Origin: Cadophora sp. MPI-SDFR-AT-0126
Lineage: Eukaryota > Ascomycota > Leotiomycetes > Helotiales > Ploettnerulaceae
Length of the DNA stretch: 64,000 bases
Assembly (NCBI GenBank): GCA_020747065.1
Contig: JAGMVK010000011.1
Coordinates: 310,001 to 374,000, forward strand
Reading direction: 5' to 3'
Shown: piece by piece, positions 31,160-43,000 of the stretch
Layout: each line of letters starts with the position of its first letter
Numbering within the stretch: position 1 is the stretch's first letter
The notes under the pieces: model-generated
What the model was told of the DNA's origin: nothing
Seen by the model: only the letters and a program-made list of their open reading frames with translations
Databases searched by the model: none
Translations under genes and position numbers: made by a program

Positions 31160-33187
31160 ATGTACAAAATTTTTCTTCCTCGCTCACCAGCACCTTCCTC
31201 AGATCCAAGAACAGATTGGAACAATGTGGCGGAAGATTATAACTCAACACATATCTTCCGCTTCTCTCACGGACTGACTGGAACAGATCCCAGAGAAGAC
31301 TGGTTCTACTCGACCGCAATCGGCTACATCTTCGCATTTCTCCTCATCACCATTTTCCTCCGCCGCATCTCGCTCCTCCTCTTCACTTCTCTCCGCCATG
31401 TATCTACCGCCGGCCACACCCACCACGATCAGCAGATCTGGTCCAAGAACATGTCTCCTTTCTACTCCACTCTCAAAAGACGTCTTCTGGACGCACCTCT
31501 CTTCAAGCATCGCCACAACGACGAGTTCCGCCTTACTAAGCGAATCAGTCTCGGCACCCTCCCAACACGAAACCACACGCTCATCCTCACGCTTTACATG
31601 CTCTGGAATCTAGCATTCTGCCTCGCACTTCCCTGGGACCGGGAGCAAGGCCATGCTATCATCGCCGCTCTACGTGGACGAAGTGGTGTCCTGGCGACTT
31701 TCAACTTGATCCCGAGCATCCTATTCGCTACTCGGAATAATCCATTGACCTGGATTCTCGATGTCAGTTACGACACGTTCATGCTGTTTCACCGATGGAT
31801 TGCTCGTCTCGCGGCTGCGGAAGCTATTATCCATACTTTGTGTTGGCTGATCAATACGTATAATGCTGGGGATTGGGCTGGTGTTCGCGGTTCCCTTGAT
31901 GATGCGGCGTCGTATCGTGTTGCCGCTGTCGCGACTTGTCTTCTGATTTTCATTATGATCCAAGCTTGGTCACCTATTCGACGAGCGTTCTACGACACTT
32001 TCATTACTTTCCACCGGATCGCTGTGTATGGCTCTCTGGTCTGCATTTATCTGCATTTGTACTATCACAGCCTTGGACAGATCGCCTTCATGTATGCGAT
32101 CTTCGGCATTCTCGGCTTTGAATACCTCGCCAGGATTTGGGGAATCGTATCATACAACATATCAATTCGTGGAGGGCGACGTCTCACGAAATTTAGTGTT
32201 GAGGCTCTCCCTGGAAATGTCGGTAAAGTGACAATCTCACTCGCAAGGCCGTGGAAGCCGAGACCGGGAGCTATTGTGCATGTCTATATTCCTTCTTTGG
32301 CGCTCTGGACATCGCATCCGTTTTCTGTCGCTTGGTATAGCGATTCAACAATTAGTTTGCGCTCGGGGTCGGAGTTCTTCCCTGCAGATTCGAAAGGCTG
32401 GGAGACTTCGACTGTTTACACGTCGAATTCGTCTGTCTATAGCGTCAATACTCTGGGAGAGAAAAACGAGGTCGACATTGCTGCGAGACCGTTGAGACGT
32501 GATGATGATTTGAAACAGGTTTCGACTATTACGTTGCTTCTTCAAGCTCGCAAGGGTATGACGCGCAAGCTCTACAATCATGCGAAATGGCACGACGCTA
32601 TTCCTTCGCGTCCGCTTTATACGACTTTTGGGGTGATTGAATCTCCTTACTCCTGGAGTTCTCGTGAAACTCGGAATGCGTTCGACTCCTACGGTACGGT
32701 TCTTCTCTTCGCGGGTGGAATAGGCATCACAGGTGTCCTGCACCAAGTCCTCGAGATTGCGTCTCGCGCTAGACGTGGACAGAATTCCGCTCGGAAGGTG
32801 GTCCTCACGTGGGCTGTAGGGAGTGTTGAGGCATTGGAATGGGTTGATGACTGGATTGAGGAGATTTTATATACTGCTAGAGAAGTCACAAGTTTGGGCT
32901 TACAAATCAAAGTGTTTGTCAATGAGAAGAGGAGTAAAAAGGATGATGTTGAAACTGGGAAAGAGGAGGTGTGTATGCCGGGGTGGGTGCATGATGCGAG
33001 GGTAATGGTAGATTATAAGAGGTGTGAGGTAGAGGCAGTTGTTGGTGAGGTTTTTGAGAAGAGGATTGGGGCGATGGTGGTGGGTGTTTGTGGGCCGGGG
33101 AAGTTGGCTGATGGGGTGAGGAGGGCGGTTAGGGGGAGGATGGGGGAGGGGTCGATTGATCTTGTTGAGGAGGGGTTTTCTTATTAG
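31160..33187 (+). CDS. Ferric reductase / NADPH-oxidase-like transmembrane protein
   Basis: 675 aa, single exon; the ATG at 31160 (MYKIFLPRSP) is used, not the in-frame TTG just upstream. Several membrane helices lie between about 50 and 330. The two b-type haems are coordinated by paired histidines, His211/His225 (FHRWIARLAAAEAIIH) and His285/His299 (FHRIAVYGSLVCIYLH), each pair 14 residues apart. HPFSVAW is the FAD-binding motif; FAGGIGITGVLH and CGPGKLADGVRRAV are the NADPH-binding motifs. Electrons pass from NADPH via FAD and haem across the plasma or vacuolar membrane, usually to reduce ferric or cupric ions before uptake. A superoxide-producing oxidase is less likely given the FRE-like layout. 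Codon use becomes G-rich in the last 300 bases. Confidence 0.9.
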   Translation: MYKIFLPRSPAPSSDPRTDWNNVAEDYNSTHIFRFSHGLTGTDPREDWFYSTAIGYIFAFLLITIFLRRISLLLFTSLRHVSTAGHTHHDQQIWSKNMSPFYSTLKRRLLDAPLFKHRHNDEFRLTKRISLGTLPTRNHTLILTLYMLWNLAFCLALPWDREQGHAIIAALRGRSGVLATFNLIPSILFATRNNPLTWILDVSYDTFMLFHRWIARLAAAEAIIHTLCWLINTYNAGDWAGVRGSLDDAASYRVAAVATCLLIFIMIQAWSPIRRAFYDTFITFHRIAVYGSLVCIYLHLYYHSLGQIAFMYAIFGILGFEYLARIWGIVSYNISIRGGRRLTKFSVEALPGNVGKVTISLARPWKPRPGAIVHVYIPSLALWTSHPFSVAWYSDSTISLRSGSEFFPADSKGWETSTVYTSNSSVYSVNTLGEKNEVDIAARPLRRDDDLKQVSTITLLLQARKGMTRKLYNHAKWHDAIPSRPLYTTFGVIESPYSWSSRETRNAFDSYGTVLLFAGGIGITGVLHQVLEIASRARRGQNSARKVVLTWAVGSVEALEWVDDWIEEILYTAREVTSLGLQIKVFVNEKRSKKDDVETGKEEVCMPGWVHDARVMVDYKRCEVEAVVGEVFEKRIGAMVVGVCGPGKLADGVRRAVRGRMGEGSIDLVEEGFSY

Positions 33188-33990
33188 TTGAGGAGGGGAG
33201 CTGAGATGTGTGAATCGGAGGTTTTGGAGTTTTCAGGTCAAGGATTAGTATCATGAATTCTTTGTACTGGTAACTTTCTTTTGTCCATTCAACCGAAATA
33301 CATAGCTCAAGGAGAAAATAGAATATTATTACAAATAAAGAATCCTGGCCTGGAAGTCCACTAAGCATTGCACTTCGGTCAAGAAGTAAATTGTTCGGAA
33401 TGAAGAATCCGATTGTTGATTTATTCTCGCTAGTTTCAACAAGCGAGGTTAAAAGGGGTTTCAAGCGAAATCTAATTTCGGACAAAACAACAAATGGACA
33501 AAAATACGATAAATCCCGAGCCATCCAAGTGGAAGTCTTGGATTTATCTCGTCGCAATTATTAAATCGCCGCCATCGCGATCAGCGATGTCTATGATCTT
33601 CGCACGTGGAATGTCTTTTTCGACAGCTTGGGCAACAGATGCCTTCGCCCAGAATGACTCGGAATCTTCTTATGACAAAGTTACATCCCTAAAAATATTC
33701 TACTGCAATTCAATCCTTTTCTTGACTTGGTAGTATGATGAGGCATCATCCAAACTCGCGGCCCAACGTCTTGGATTTCTATGAGGAGCCTTTGATGACA
33801 CCCACGTGATTTCAGCCCTGTTGTAAGGCGGGCCGAAAAGCGCCCGACGGGCGGCCAGACGCCCACAACCCAACCCCACCATGAACTCAACTCAACTTCA
33901 CAACTTCAACTCTCTCTGAGCAATCGGGCACTTATCAATTCAGGTAGCCCGCCTCAACAACTTCTCTTTGTCGTCACAATTTCTCCAAGA
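33188..33990. other. Intergenic
   Basis: 3' flank of the reductase gene and upstream DNA of the next gene. A GC-rich patch near 33825-33870 (GGCGGGCC, GGGCGGCC) stands out from AT-rich surroundings. No gene was found. Confidence 0.4.
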
Positions 33991-34016
33991 TCTTCTCTTC
34001 TCTTCTCTTCTCTTTA
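33991..34016. repeat. (TCTTC)n pyrimidine tract
   Basis: A short tandem TCTTC run on the plus strand, about 220 bases before the predicted ATG of the next gene. CT tracts are common in fungal core promoters, so it may help position transcription starts. Confidence 0.6.
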
Positions 34017-34239
34017 CCATAGCGCCAGTGACACCAAACTCTGCCTGTCACCAACATCAAACAGGACCCCTGTTTCCGTCCCGCGGGTTGACATCACAGC
34101 TGCCAGTTCCCGCCTGCTCGGACGAACAGACCAGGGCAGACAACCTGGCATCGCATCATCACATCACATCATCTCACCTCACTACCTCCCTCCTCCCAGA
34201 CCATACCAGCCGCACGTTCCAATGTTAAAACCGCACACC

Positions 34240-35406
34240 ATGTCTTCCCTTCCGCCGTCGCATTTTCTCTCCGCAACATCAGCATCAACTACCTCCAATT
34301 CTCACTCTCCAAAACGCAAACGCGGTCTGCCAGCAATCTCAACCATCCCACCGACACCGCCTCGTTCGTCTCCAGCTCCGGACTACGAGCCCTCCTCCTC
34401 TGCCGACATGCGACTTAGTACGAGTATACCGGGGGTTACAATCGTCAGCCATAAGAGCAAGAGCGATAATAAGAAGCAAGAGGAGGGAGAACAAGGGTCA
34501 GGAAGTCCGCGCACGAAAGTCGCGTACAACTTTCAAGGGCTGAGGCTAGAAGATGCAGGGGCAGTTGCGCGCTTCGAGCTTGATGGGCCGCGGCCAAGGA
34601 AAGGGAATGGTTTTGGCGGAGATGGCGCATTTGATGATGATGTGGTTATGGATGGGCATGGGAATGCGGATAGAGAGGAGAATCAGCAAGTTTCAAGGAA
34701 GAAAGTTAAGGTTGTTAGGCAGAAAAAGAGGGTAGAGGTTCCGGAGACACCGCAACATGCTGGTGCTGGTGCTGCTGCAGGTGTTGGAAGGAGGAGGGAT
34801 GAGGAAGGGAAATTTGGGATTGTTATTGGGGAGGAGAGGATTGTTGATCCAGCACTGGAGAAGGCTGCCAGGGGTGTGGTGTTGAGCAATAGTGTGGATG
34901 AGATGGTCTTCACAGGGAGTGGAAAGGCGAGTCGAGGACTTGGTGCCTCAAGCGGGAACGGAAGCCTGAGAGGGACCTACCCATCAATAAACCGTCTCGC
35001 AGAATCTAAATCCCGGAAGAAGAGAGCGGGCACACCACCGCTCATGAGCTCTTTCTCAAGCGAAGATATGGAAGCCGATCCAGAAATCGATAACGAGAGG
35101 GCTCTCACATGGCACGACGACGAAATTACCGGTCACAATCCCACGGATCCTGATGACGATGGCGAAGGCATCAATGGAATTGGCTTCAGACCTACGCCCG
35201 CTGAAGCGTATGCTCGGACGCAAAAGCGCAGACAGCAGATGGCGGAGTATAAGAATAGGGAGGCGAGAGAAGCGAGGAAGATGAGGAGTGAGAGGAGGCG
35301 GGGAAGCGAGATGTCGAAAGCGAGTAAGGAGGAGCAGGAGACGGCGAGGAGGGTGAGGTTTTTAGAGGGGGAGGCGGGGCCGAAGACTGCTGTGTCGACG
35401 TCGTAG
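34240..35406 (+). CDS. Conserved disordered nuclear-type protein
   Basis: 388 aa from the ATG at 34240 (ACCATGTCTTCC); an in-frame ATG at 34222 would add six residues. Mostly charged and disordered. An N-terminal basic patch (SPKRKRGLPAIS) looks like a nuclear localisation signal, with Pro-rich sequence after it. RKKVKVVRQKKRVEVPETPQ is a second basic stretch. The C-terminal third has the most ordered-looking block: WHDDEITGHNPTDPDDDGEG followed by GIGFRPTPAEAYARTQKRRQ and a long Arg/Glu helix. The segment around TGHNPTDPDDDGEGINGIGF looks conserved, but I cannot name the family. Single exon. Confidence 0.72.
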   Translation: MSSLPPSHFLSATSASTTSNSHSPKRKRGLPAISTIPPTPPRSSPAPDYEPSSSADMRLSTSIPGVTIVSHKSKSDNKKQEEGEQGSGSPRTKVAYNFQGLRLEDAGAVARFELDGPRPRKGNGFGGDGAFDDDVVMDGHGNADREENQQVSRKKVKVVRQKKRVEVPETPQHAGAGAAAGVGRRRDEEGKFGIVIGEERIVDPALEKAARGVVLSNSVDEMVFTGSGKASRGLGASSGNGSLRGTYPSINRLAESKSRKKRAGTPPLMSSFSSEDMEADPEIDNERALTWHDDEITGHNPTDPDDDGEGINGIGFRPTPAEAYARTQKRRQQMAEYKNREAREARKMRSERRRGSEMSKASKEEQETARRVRFLEGEAGPKTAVSTS

Positions 35407-35750
35407 GCTGGGGTTTAGGATGTGAATTATGTTTAAATGATGCGGCGTTGGAACTGGGATTGGGATAGATACCCACGTCAAGGCGCCCGGTATGTTGCAG
35501 AGCTCAAGTTTCTACTTTGTTAGAAATCAATTGCAGCAACCTTGTTTGATTCACAAAGCGTGGCGTTCGTATGGCTGAGTTAGATCCATGGCACGGGTTC
35601 TAAAATGGGTGCAAGGGCGATGGCAAAGTGTATCTTATTTACAACGGGGAAATATCCACCCCGCAATCTTCCCATTCGCCATCCAATACCAGATCATATC
35701 ATAATACATACAATAGTACACCCCTCCTCCCCTCTTTTCTTCCCCTCTCC
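35407..35750. other. Convergent intergenic region
   Basis: Between the stop of the disordered protein (plus) and the stop of COX20 (minus). No feature. Confidence 0.45.
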
Positions 35751-36543
35751 CTACCAGACTTTCCACCAACTCCTCCTCCTCTCCTCCTCTGCCTTTCTAT
35801 CCGCCTCCTCCTTCGCCCTCCTCCTCTCCTCCCTTTTAATCTTCGCCGCTGCTTCCTTCTCGGCTTTCTTGCGGTCTATAATTTCGACTGCGCGTTTCAT
35901 ATGCTGTCGCTCTAGACGTCGTCTGTAGAGACAGAATTCGTAGTTGGCGAAGGAGGCGAAGACGAAGGTTCCGACGGCCCAGTTGGCTGCTTTTGGGATT
36001 GGTGCTGCATGGCTGATTAGTATATAATTTCAAAGAGTAACAAAAGCCAACGGGTCATCCTCTCGAACTCCCAATGTCAAGTATTCCACACAGAAACATC
36101 AAAGAGAATAACTCAATGGACCAATTGAGCGTAACTGGAGCTCTTTATAACAACAAACATAAAGAAAAGAAAAACCCACCACCCCAAAGCGCCCTAACAC
36201 CACCCACACCAAACGCGCCTCCAATCCCCATCAACAGGCTCTCCCTTACACAAGGATACATATGCACCTGTTTGAAATCCTGGATCCTGACTGTCTTAAT
36301 GGCGCTCGCTAGCGTGGGCGCTTCTTGATGTCCGCCTGCTGTGTTCTGCCCTGAGCCTTCTGGTAACGCATTGGCGGATACGGGCCCGGCTGGTGAGGTT
36401 GGTGAGGGTGCGTTGAAGACTTCGTAGATTTTGGGGGAGGAGGATGTTATGTGTGGTGGTGGGGAGGTTGCGCCGGGTGGGGGGAGAGGGGCGGTTTGCG
36501 AGGGAGGGGAGGGTGAGGATGGATCTCTGGTGTCGCCGGCCAT
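35751..36543 (-). CDS. COX20: Cytochrome c oxidase assembly protein COX20
   Basis: Predicted 204 aa, close to the yeast protein, from exons 36543-36183 and 36004-35751 with a 178-nt intron. Exon 1 ends at RESLLMGIGGAFGVGGVRAL; exon 2 continues APIPKAANWAVGTFVFASFA and YEFCLYRRRLERQHM, which together give the two-helix hairpin and the conserved YxxC(x)nR motif of Cox20/FAM36A. The N-terminal 70 residues are Pro/Ser-rich; the C-terminus is a long Lys/Arg/Glu helix ending SWWKVW. Cox20 is a chaperone of the mitochondrial inner membrane that binds newly made Cox2 and assists its maturation and copper loading. The intron hides the family because neither exon alone shows the whole domain. Divergent from POL2, about 500 bp apart. 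Confidence 0.9.
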
Positions 36544-37042
36544 TGTTGTGGGTGTTGATATATAGACAATGGAAGGATGGTTCAGAAGTGTTGGTCGATG
36601 GAGATGGAGATGGGGTCGATGATATCAATGTGCGTTGAGAGACTTCCCGGCCGCCGTAAGACCTTTTGGCGTAAGGCTGTCAAGAAGCTGATGCGAGGCT
36701 GAGAATACAGGGGTGGTCTCGCTTGCAATTGATTGTTTAAGTGCAGAACGCGACGTCTCTACGCGTACGACGCGATTTTGCTACGCGCTCGGCTGCTTGG
36801 GCTTGGAAACTCCATACCACATTTGAACTTCACAACACCATATCCCACCTCAACACCGCGCACTTGGGAGTTCGATTCAATTCATACAACTTCGACCTTG
36901 GTTGTGATTTTGACTTGAATTCGGATTTAAAAAAGGAATGAATCCGTGCCAATTCTTTAATTAGAATTGTCAGCAACCCCTATTCTCCCAACATCTACAC
37001 ACCTCAACACTCAGCGCAGTTCAATCTGCGAATACCCTCACC
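36544..37042. other. Divergent COX20-POL2 promoter region
   Basis: Shared upstream region. It contains the ACGCG cluster listed separately, and AT-rich sequence at 36900-36970 near the POL2 side. No coding frame is credible. Confidence 0.6.
36748..36787. promoter_or_regulatory. Cluster of four MCB-type (ACGCG) sites
   Basis: ACGCG occurs at 36748, 36761 (full palindromic ACGCGT), 36770 and 36783, four sites in 40 bases, about 255-295 bases before the POL2 ATG. ACGCGT is the binding site of the MBF complex (Mbp1/Swi6 in yeast), which drives replication genes including DNA polymerases at G1/S. Fungal APSES/Swi6 homologues use the same core. The spacing of 9-13 bases is close to one helical turn. 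Function here is inferred. Confidence 0.68.
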
Positions 37043-40000
37043 ATGCCCGGCCCCCGCATGCCCAAGAATGGCTACCGCCGCGGCGGAAAACAAGCCTACC
37101 ACGGTCCCCGCAAAGCCAAAACCTTCACCGCATCCAAAGGCACGGAAGCAACCTCCTCGGACGAAAAGCGCGAAGCAGTCCGTCTCGCACACTCCATCGA
37201 CGAAGCGCAAGGCTTCGCCCGCTACGAAGCCGGCAAGAAGAAGACGGGCTGGCTCGTAAACGTCAAAACGACCTCTGTCGAAGACCCTAAGATCGCAGAC
37301 GGGCGCGCGGCGCTGGATTGCTATTTTCTGGAAGATGATGGAGGGACGTTTAAGGCGACGCTGGAATATGACCCGTATTTTCTGGTGGCGGTGAAGAGGG
37401 GACATGAGGCGGAGGCGGAGGAGTGGTTGAAGCGTGCCCCTGGAGGAGGGGTGGTGAAGAGTCTGAGGAAGGTTGAGAAGGAGGATTTGCAGATGCCGAA
37501 TCATTTGCTGGGGTATAGGAGGACGTTTTTTGAGCTGCGGTTTGTGAATGTGCAAGATTTGCTCGCGGCGAGGAGGGATATCATGCCTATTGCCGAGAAG
37601 AATAAGAAGAACATGAATGCTATGGATACGTATGCGGAGGTTGCTAGGTATGTTTGATGTTCGCAAGGGAGAGTTGAGGTGATGATTTGGAGTAAGTGCT
37701 GATTGGCAATAGTGCAAATGCTGGCTTTGACCTCTTTGATGATGACCGAGATGACGAACGACGACTTAATGTTTCTGTGGCCGATGCGAGCGATTTCATT
37801 GTAGATATTAGGGAATGGGATGTACCATATCACGTACGGGTAATGATAGATTTGGGTATGATCCTTTGGCGCACCCTCGAGAATGTCACTAACACATCCA
37901 GATATACGAACGGGAAAATGGTATTCGGTCGAGGCGAAACACGGCGTTACAACCATGAAATGTTTAGAAGAGCGACTGGAGCGTGCGGACCCAGTGGTAA
38001 TGGCATACGATATCGAGACGACGAAATTACCTTTGAAATTCCCAGATGCCACGATCGATCAGATCATGATGATATCGTACATGATTGATGGGCAGGGCTT
38101 CCTCATCACAAATCGAGAGATTGTTTCAGAAGATATCGAGGATTTCGAATATACGCCAAAACCAGAATATGAGGGCCCTTTTATGATTTTTAACGAGCCG
38201 GATGAGAAAGCTGTTATTGAGCGTTTCTTCCTGCACATCAAAGAGGCTAGGCCGACAGTCATTGCTACGTACAACGGAGACTTTTTCGATTGGCCGTTTG
38301 TGGATGCAAGAGCGAGTGTCAATGGGATTGATATGTACCAGGAAATCGGATGGCGGAAAGGCTCAGATGATCAGTACTGTTGCGACTACAGTGCCCATAT
38401 GGATTGTTTCCACTGGGTCAACCGAGACAGTTACTTGCCTCAAGGAAGTCGAGGTTTGAAAGCCGTGACGACAGCAAAGCTTGGATACGATCCCGATGAG
38501 ATCGACCCGGAATTGATGTTGCGATATGCGAGCGAGAAGCCCCAGGTACTCTCAGAATATTCCGTGTCAGATGCAGTGGCGACATATTATCTGTACATGA
38601 AATATGTACATCCTTTTATCTTCTCGCTATGCACGATTATTCCTCTAGGTCCGGACGCTGTGCTGAGGAAAGGCACTGGAACTCTATGCGAGATGTTACT
38701 CATGGTACAGGCCTACCAAAAGGAGATTGTCTTGCCCAATAAACACGTTTCACCCAAGGAGGCATTCTGGGAAGGACATTTACTGGAATCAGAGACTTAT
38801 GTCGGTGGTCACGTCGAGAGTATCGAGGCGGGCGTTTTCCGAGCAGATATCCCTGTCAATTTTGCAGTTGATACGACGGCTATTGATGAACTGCTCGCCG
38901 ATCTGGATGCAGCGCTGAAATTCAGTATAACAGTTGAAGAGAAGAAGTCACTGGATGATGTTACGAACTACGACGAGATCAAGCAGCAAATCACGGATCG
39001 GTTGAACGATCTAAAGAAGACAGCGAATCGAAGCGAAAGACCCCTTATCTACCATCTGGACGTAGCGTCTATGTATCCCAATATCATGACGACAAATCGA
39101 CTGCAGCCGGATTCTATGATTGATGAATCAGACTGTGCTGCTTGCGATTTCAACAGACCTGGAAAGACATGTGACCGCAGAATGCCTTGGGCCTGGAGAG
39201 GAGAATATTTACCCGCGAAACGGGACGAGTATAACATGATTCGTCATTCGCTTGAGAACGAGCGATTCCCGGGAAAGTATCCAAATAGCCCAGCGAGGAC
39301 ATTCCAAGATTTGTCGCCTGATGAGCAGTCCACACTGGTTCGGAAACGTTTGCAAGTCTACAGTCAGAAAATCTATCACAAGATCCACGAATCGAAGACC
39401 ATTGAGCGAGAGGCTATTATCTGTCAGCGAGAGAATCCGTTCTATATCGATACCGTGTCAGAATTCCGAGATCGTCGGTATGATTACAAGGGCAAACAGA
39501 AGTTATGGAAAGGCAAGACGGAAGCTCTGAAAGCTGCTGGCGCTTCGACCGCGGAGATTGAGAGTGGAAAGAAGATGATTGTGCTTTTCGATTCGCTTCA
39601 ATTGGCTCATAAGGTCATTTTGAATTCGTTCTATGGATATGTTATGCGAAAGGGTTCGCGATGGTATTCTATGGAGATGGCCGGTGTTACTTGTCTCACT
39701 GGTGCTCATATCATTCAAATGGCACGGCAACTGGTGGAGCGAATTGGTCGACCTCTGGAACTCGACACTGATGGTATCTGGTGCATGCTGCCTGCCACCT
39801 TCCCTGAAAACTACGGCTTCACTCTCAAGAACGGCAAGAAGCTCGCCATTTCATATCCTTGCGTCATGTTGAACCACCTCGTTCACGCCAAGTTCACGAA
39901 TCATCAGTATCAGACTCTTAAGGATCCAAAGACTTTCAGATATGAGACGCACAGCGACAACTCCATCTTCTTCGAAGTCGACGGCCCATACCGCGCCATG

Positions 40001-43000
40001 ATTTTGCCCACGTCAAAGGAAGAAGACAAAAATTTGAAGAAGCGCTATGCCGTTTTCAATGACGATGGCAGTCTGGCTGAATTAAAGGGATTTGAAGTCA
40101 AGCGGAGAGGAGAGCTGAAACTCATCAAGATCTTTCAACAGCAGATTTTCAAGTTCTTCTTGGAAGGTACGACCTTGACTGAGACATATACTGCTGTCGC
40201 GAAAGTCGCGAATCAATGGCTGGACGTTCTGCATTCGAAGGGTGAGACTCTCGCTGATGAGGAACTCATCGATCTCATTTGCGAGAACAGAAGCATGTCC
40301 AAGACCTTAGAGGAATATGGATCGCAGAAGTCGACTTCCATCACTACCGCCAAACGTCTGGCTGATTTCCTGGGCGAGCAGATGGTCAAGGACAAAGGGC
40401 TGAACTGCAAATACATTATCTGCTCCAGGCCCAAGAATGCGCCTGTTACTGAGCGTGCTGTCCCTGTCGCTATCTTCTCGGCAGAGACTACTGTCAAGCG
40501 ATACTTTTTGCGCAAATGGTTGAAGGAAGATCCTACGAACATGGATCCCAGAGCGCTTCTCGACTGGGACTATTATCTCGAGCGTCTTGGTTCAGTGATC
40601 CAGAAACTCATTACTATTCCCGCTGCTCTACAGAAAGTCCGGAATCCTGTACCTCGAGTTCCACATCCTGAGTGGTTGCAGAGGAGGATCAATGTCAAAG
40701 AGGACAAATTGAAGCAGAAGAAGATGACGGATCTGTTCAAATCGGCTCCTCTCGACGAAATTACCAACCTGATGGATCCTCGAGCCGGTGATATGGAGGA
40801 CTTTGGGGTCAAGCTGTTGAAACCGAAAGCGCTCGGAGCGCAACTCTCACAGGCGACGCAGAAATCACAAAAGCGGAAATCACCAGAACCGGCCGTTGCT
40901 GTTTCGACCAATCCATATGCTGCATTACCAGAGAAAATGCCAAACCCTACGGAGGATTACGAGGGCTTTTTGGAGTACCAGAAACAGAAGTGGAAGATCC
41001 AGAAGCAGGCACGACTCCGACGAAGACATCTTTTTGGAGAGTCCCGTGTCAGTGCGCAAAATAACATCGGAGCCACATTCCAGAACCAGGCAGAAATCAC
41101 ATACAAGAGCACATGGCAGGTCCTTCAACTGAGAGGCACTACCAGTCCAGGTGTGGTAGCAGCATTCGTACTCATTGACTCGAAGATCCATACCTTGAAA
41201 ATCAACGTTCCTCGCCAGGTTTTCCTCAATCTGAAGGGCAAGGAACTCCCAGATATCGAGGTCGATGGATGTGAGGCGCAGAAAGTTACACATACACTGC
41301 CGAATGGTCATCCATCTGTGCATTTGTTCAAGCTCACGATGCCAGAGAGTGTTTATGTCAATGATGCGCAGAAGCTCTCATTACTGTTCAATCATCCTAG
41401 TGTTGAAGGTGTCTATGAGAAGCAGGTTCCTCTGAGCATTCGAGCTGTGCTCCAGCTGGGTAGCTTGTGCACTTTCGATGAAACTCAACCTGGTGTTCTT
41501 GGCAAAGGTTTGGAGTCTGGCTTCGACTTATCTGGACTCAAACGGGCTGTTTCGAAGAATCCATATCTCACCCAGTCACCCATGGCATACCTGTACCTCT
41601 ACCACGTTGTTGCTGGAGACCGGCAAGTCTTTGCGCTATTCTCCTCCGTCAAGGAACAAGCACATGTAGTCATTCTCCAGAAGACCAAGGACTCTGCTCA
41701 GGATCTGCCGAACATCGGAAAGATCTATGGAGACATGCTGACGCGGAGAGAACAAGAAGCAGATGGCCAGGAATGGCAGACATGCTTCACCTATCAAGAA
41801 AAGCTGCAATTCAAGACGAGCCAGGTCACCACCAGACGGAAGGCTTTGCTTGAGGTTGGTGATATAGTCAAGAAGATGCGAAATGATGAGTCGAAACCAC
41901 TCATGCTCGTCATTCAATCGCCTCAACGGCGCATGCTTATCCACGATGTTCCAATCCTGGCGGACTTCCCAGTTTTACCTTTGAAATACGAGATAGAAGA
42001 CAGCAGTCTTCCTCCGCTCGGATGGCAGGCTTTTGTTGCAAAGCGCCTGGTCAATCGTTATCTTGGTCTAGGATCCTGGATTTTGCACCTCACTGAGCTT
42101 GCAAGATATGGCGATGTACCGCTTTGCAACCTCGAGAGGGATGATCCCCGATTTCTCATTGATATTGCATATGCGAGACGCTTGCAGAAGAACAATGTGG
42201 TTCTGTGGTGGTCTAGAAGTCCGAGGCCGGATCACGCTGGGTACGAGCAAGACGATGTCCTGGGACCCCTGGACACAGTGCAGATGCCTTCTGTCAACAA
42301 TCCTGGCACTTACCCCTCTGTCTGCATCGAGATTGACATTCGGAACCTGGCCATTAACACCATTCTCACTTCTTCACTGATCAATGAGCTGGAAGGGAGC
42401 GACTCCATCTCCTTCAATCCTGCAGCACCTCAGGATGACTCCCTAAGCGATGGAACGAACGTCCTCTATTCCGATAATGCCTTTGCAACAGCGGGTGTCA
42501 CAGTTCTACGTGAGATGGTAAAAGCCTGGTGGACTGAGGCGTGCAAGGGTAGCAGCATGGCCGATATCATGGTGCAGCATCTTGTTCGATGGGTCGAGAA
42601 TCCCGACTCCTTCCTGTATGACCGTTCTCTACACTACTACGTGCAGATGATGTCTCGGAAAGCCTTTCAACAACTCATGACCGACTTTCGTCGTGTCGGC
42701 TCTCATGTTGTCTTTGCTTCATCCAATCGCCTTCTGCTCCAGACAACGAAGTCAGAAGTCGGGAATGCGTACGCATACAGTCAATACATCCTCAAATCCA
42801 TCAAAGCGAAACCTCTCTTCCATTTTCTGGACCTGGAAATCAAGGAGTACTGGGATTATCTTGTCTGGTATGATGAGTACAACTATGGTGGGAAAGCTAC
42901 GACGGAAGTCGTCGAGGCGGAAAATCAGACTTTGGATTGTATCATGCACTGGCAACTCAGCAAATTCCTGCCTCTTCCCCTGCAGCCAATCTTTAACGAC

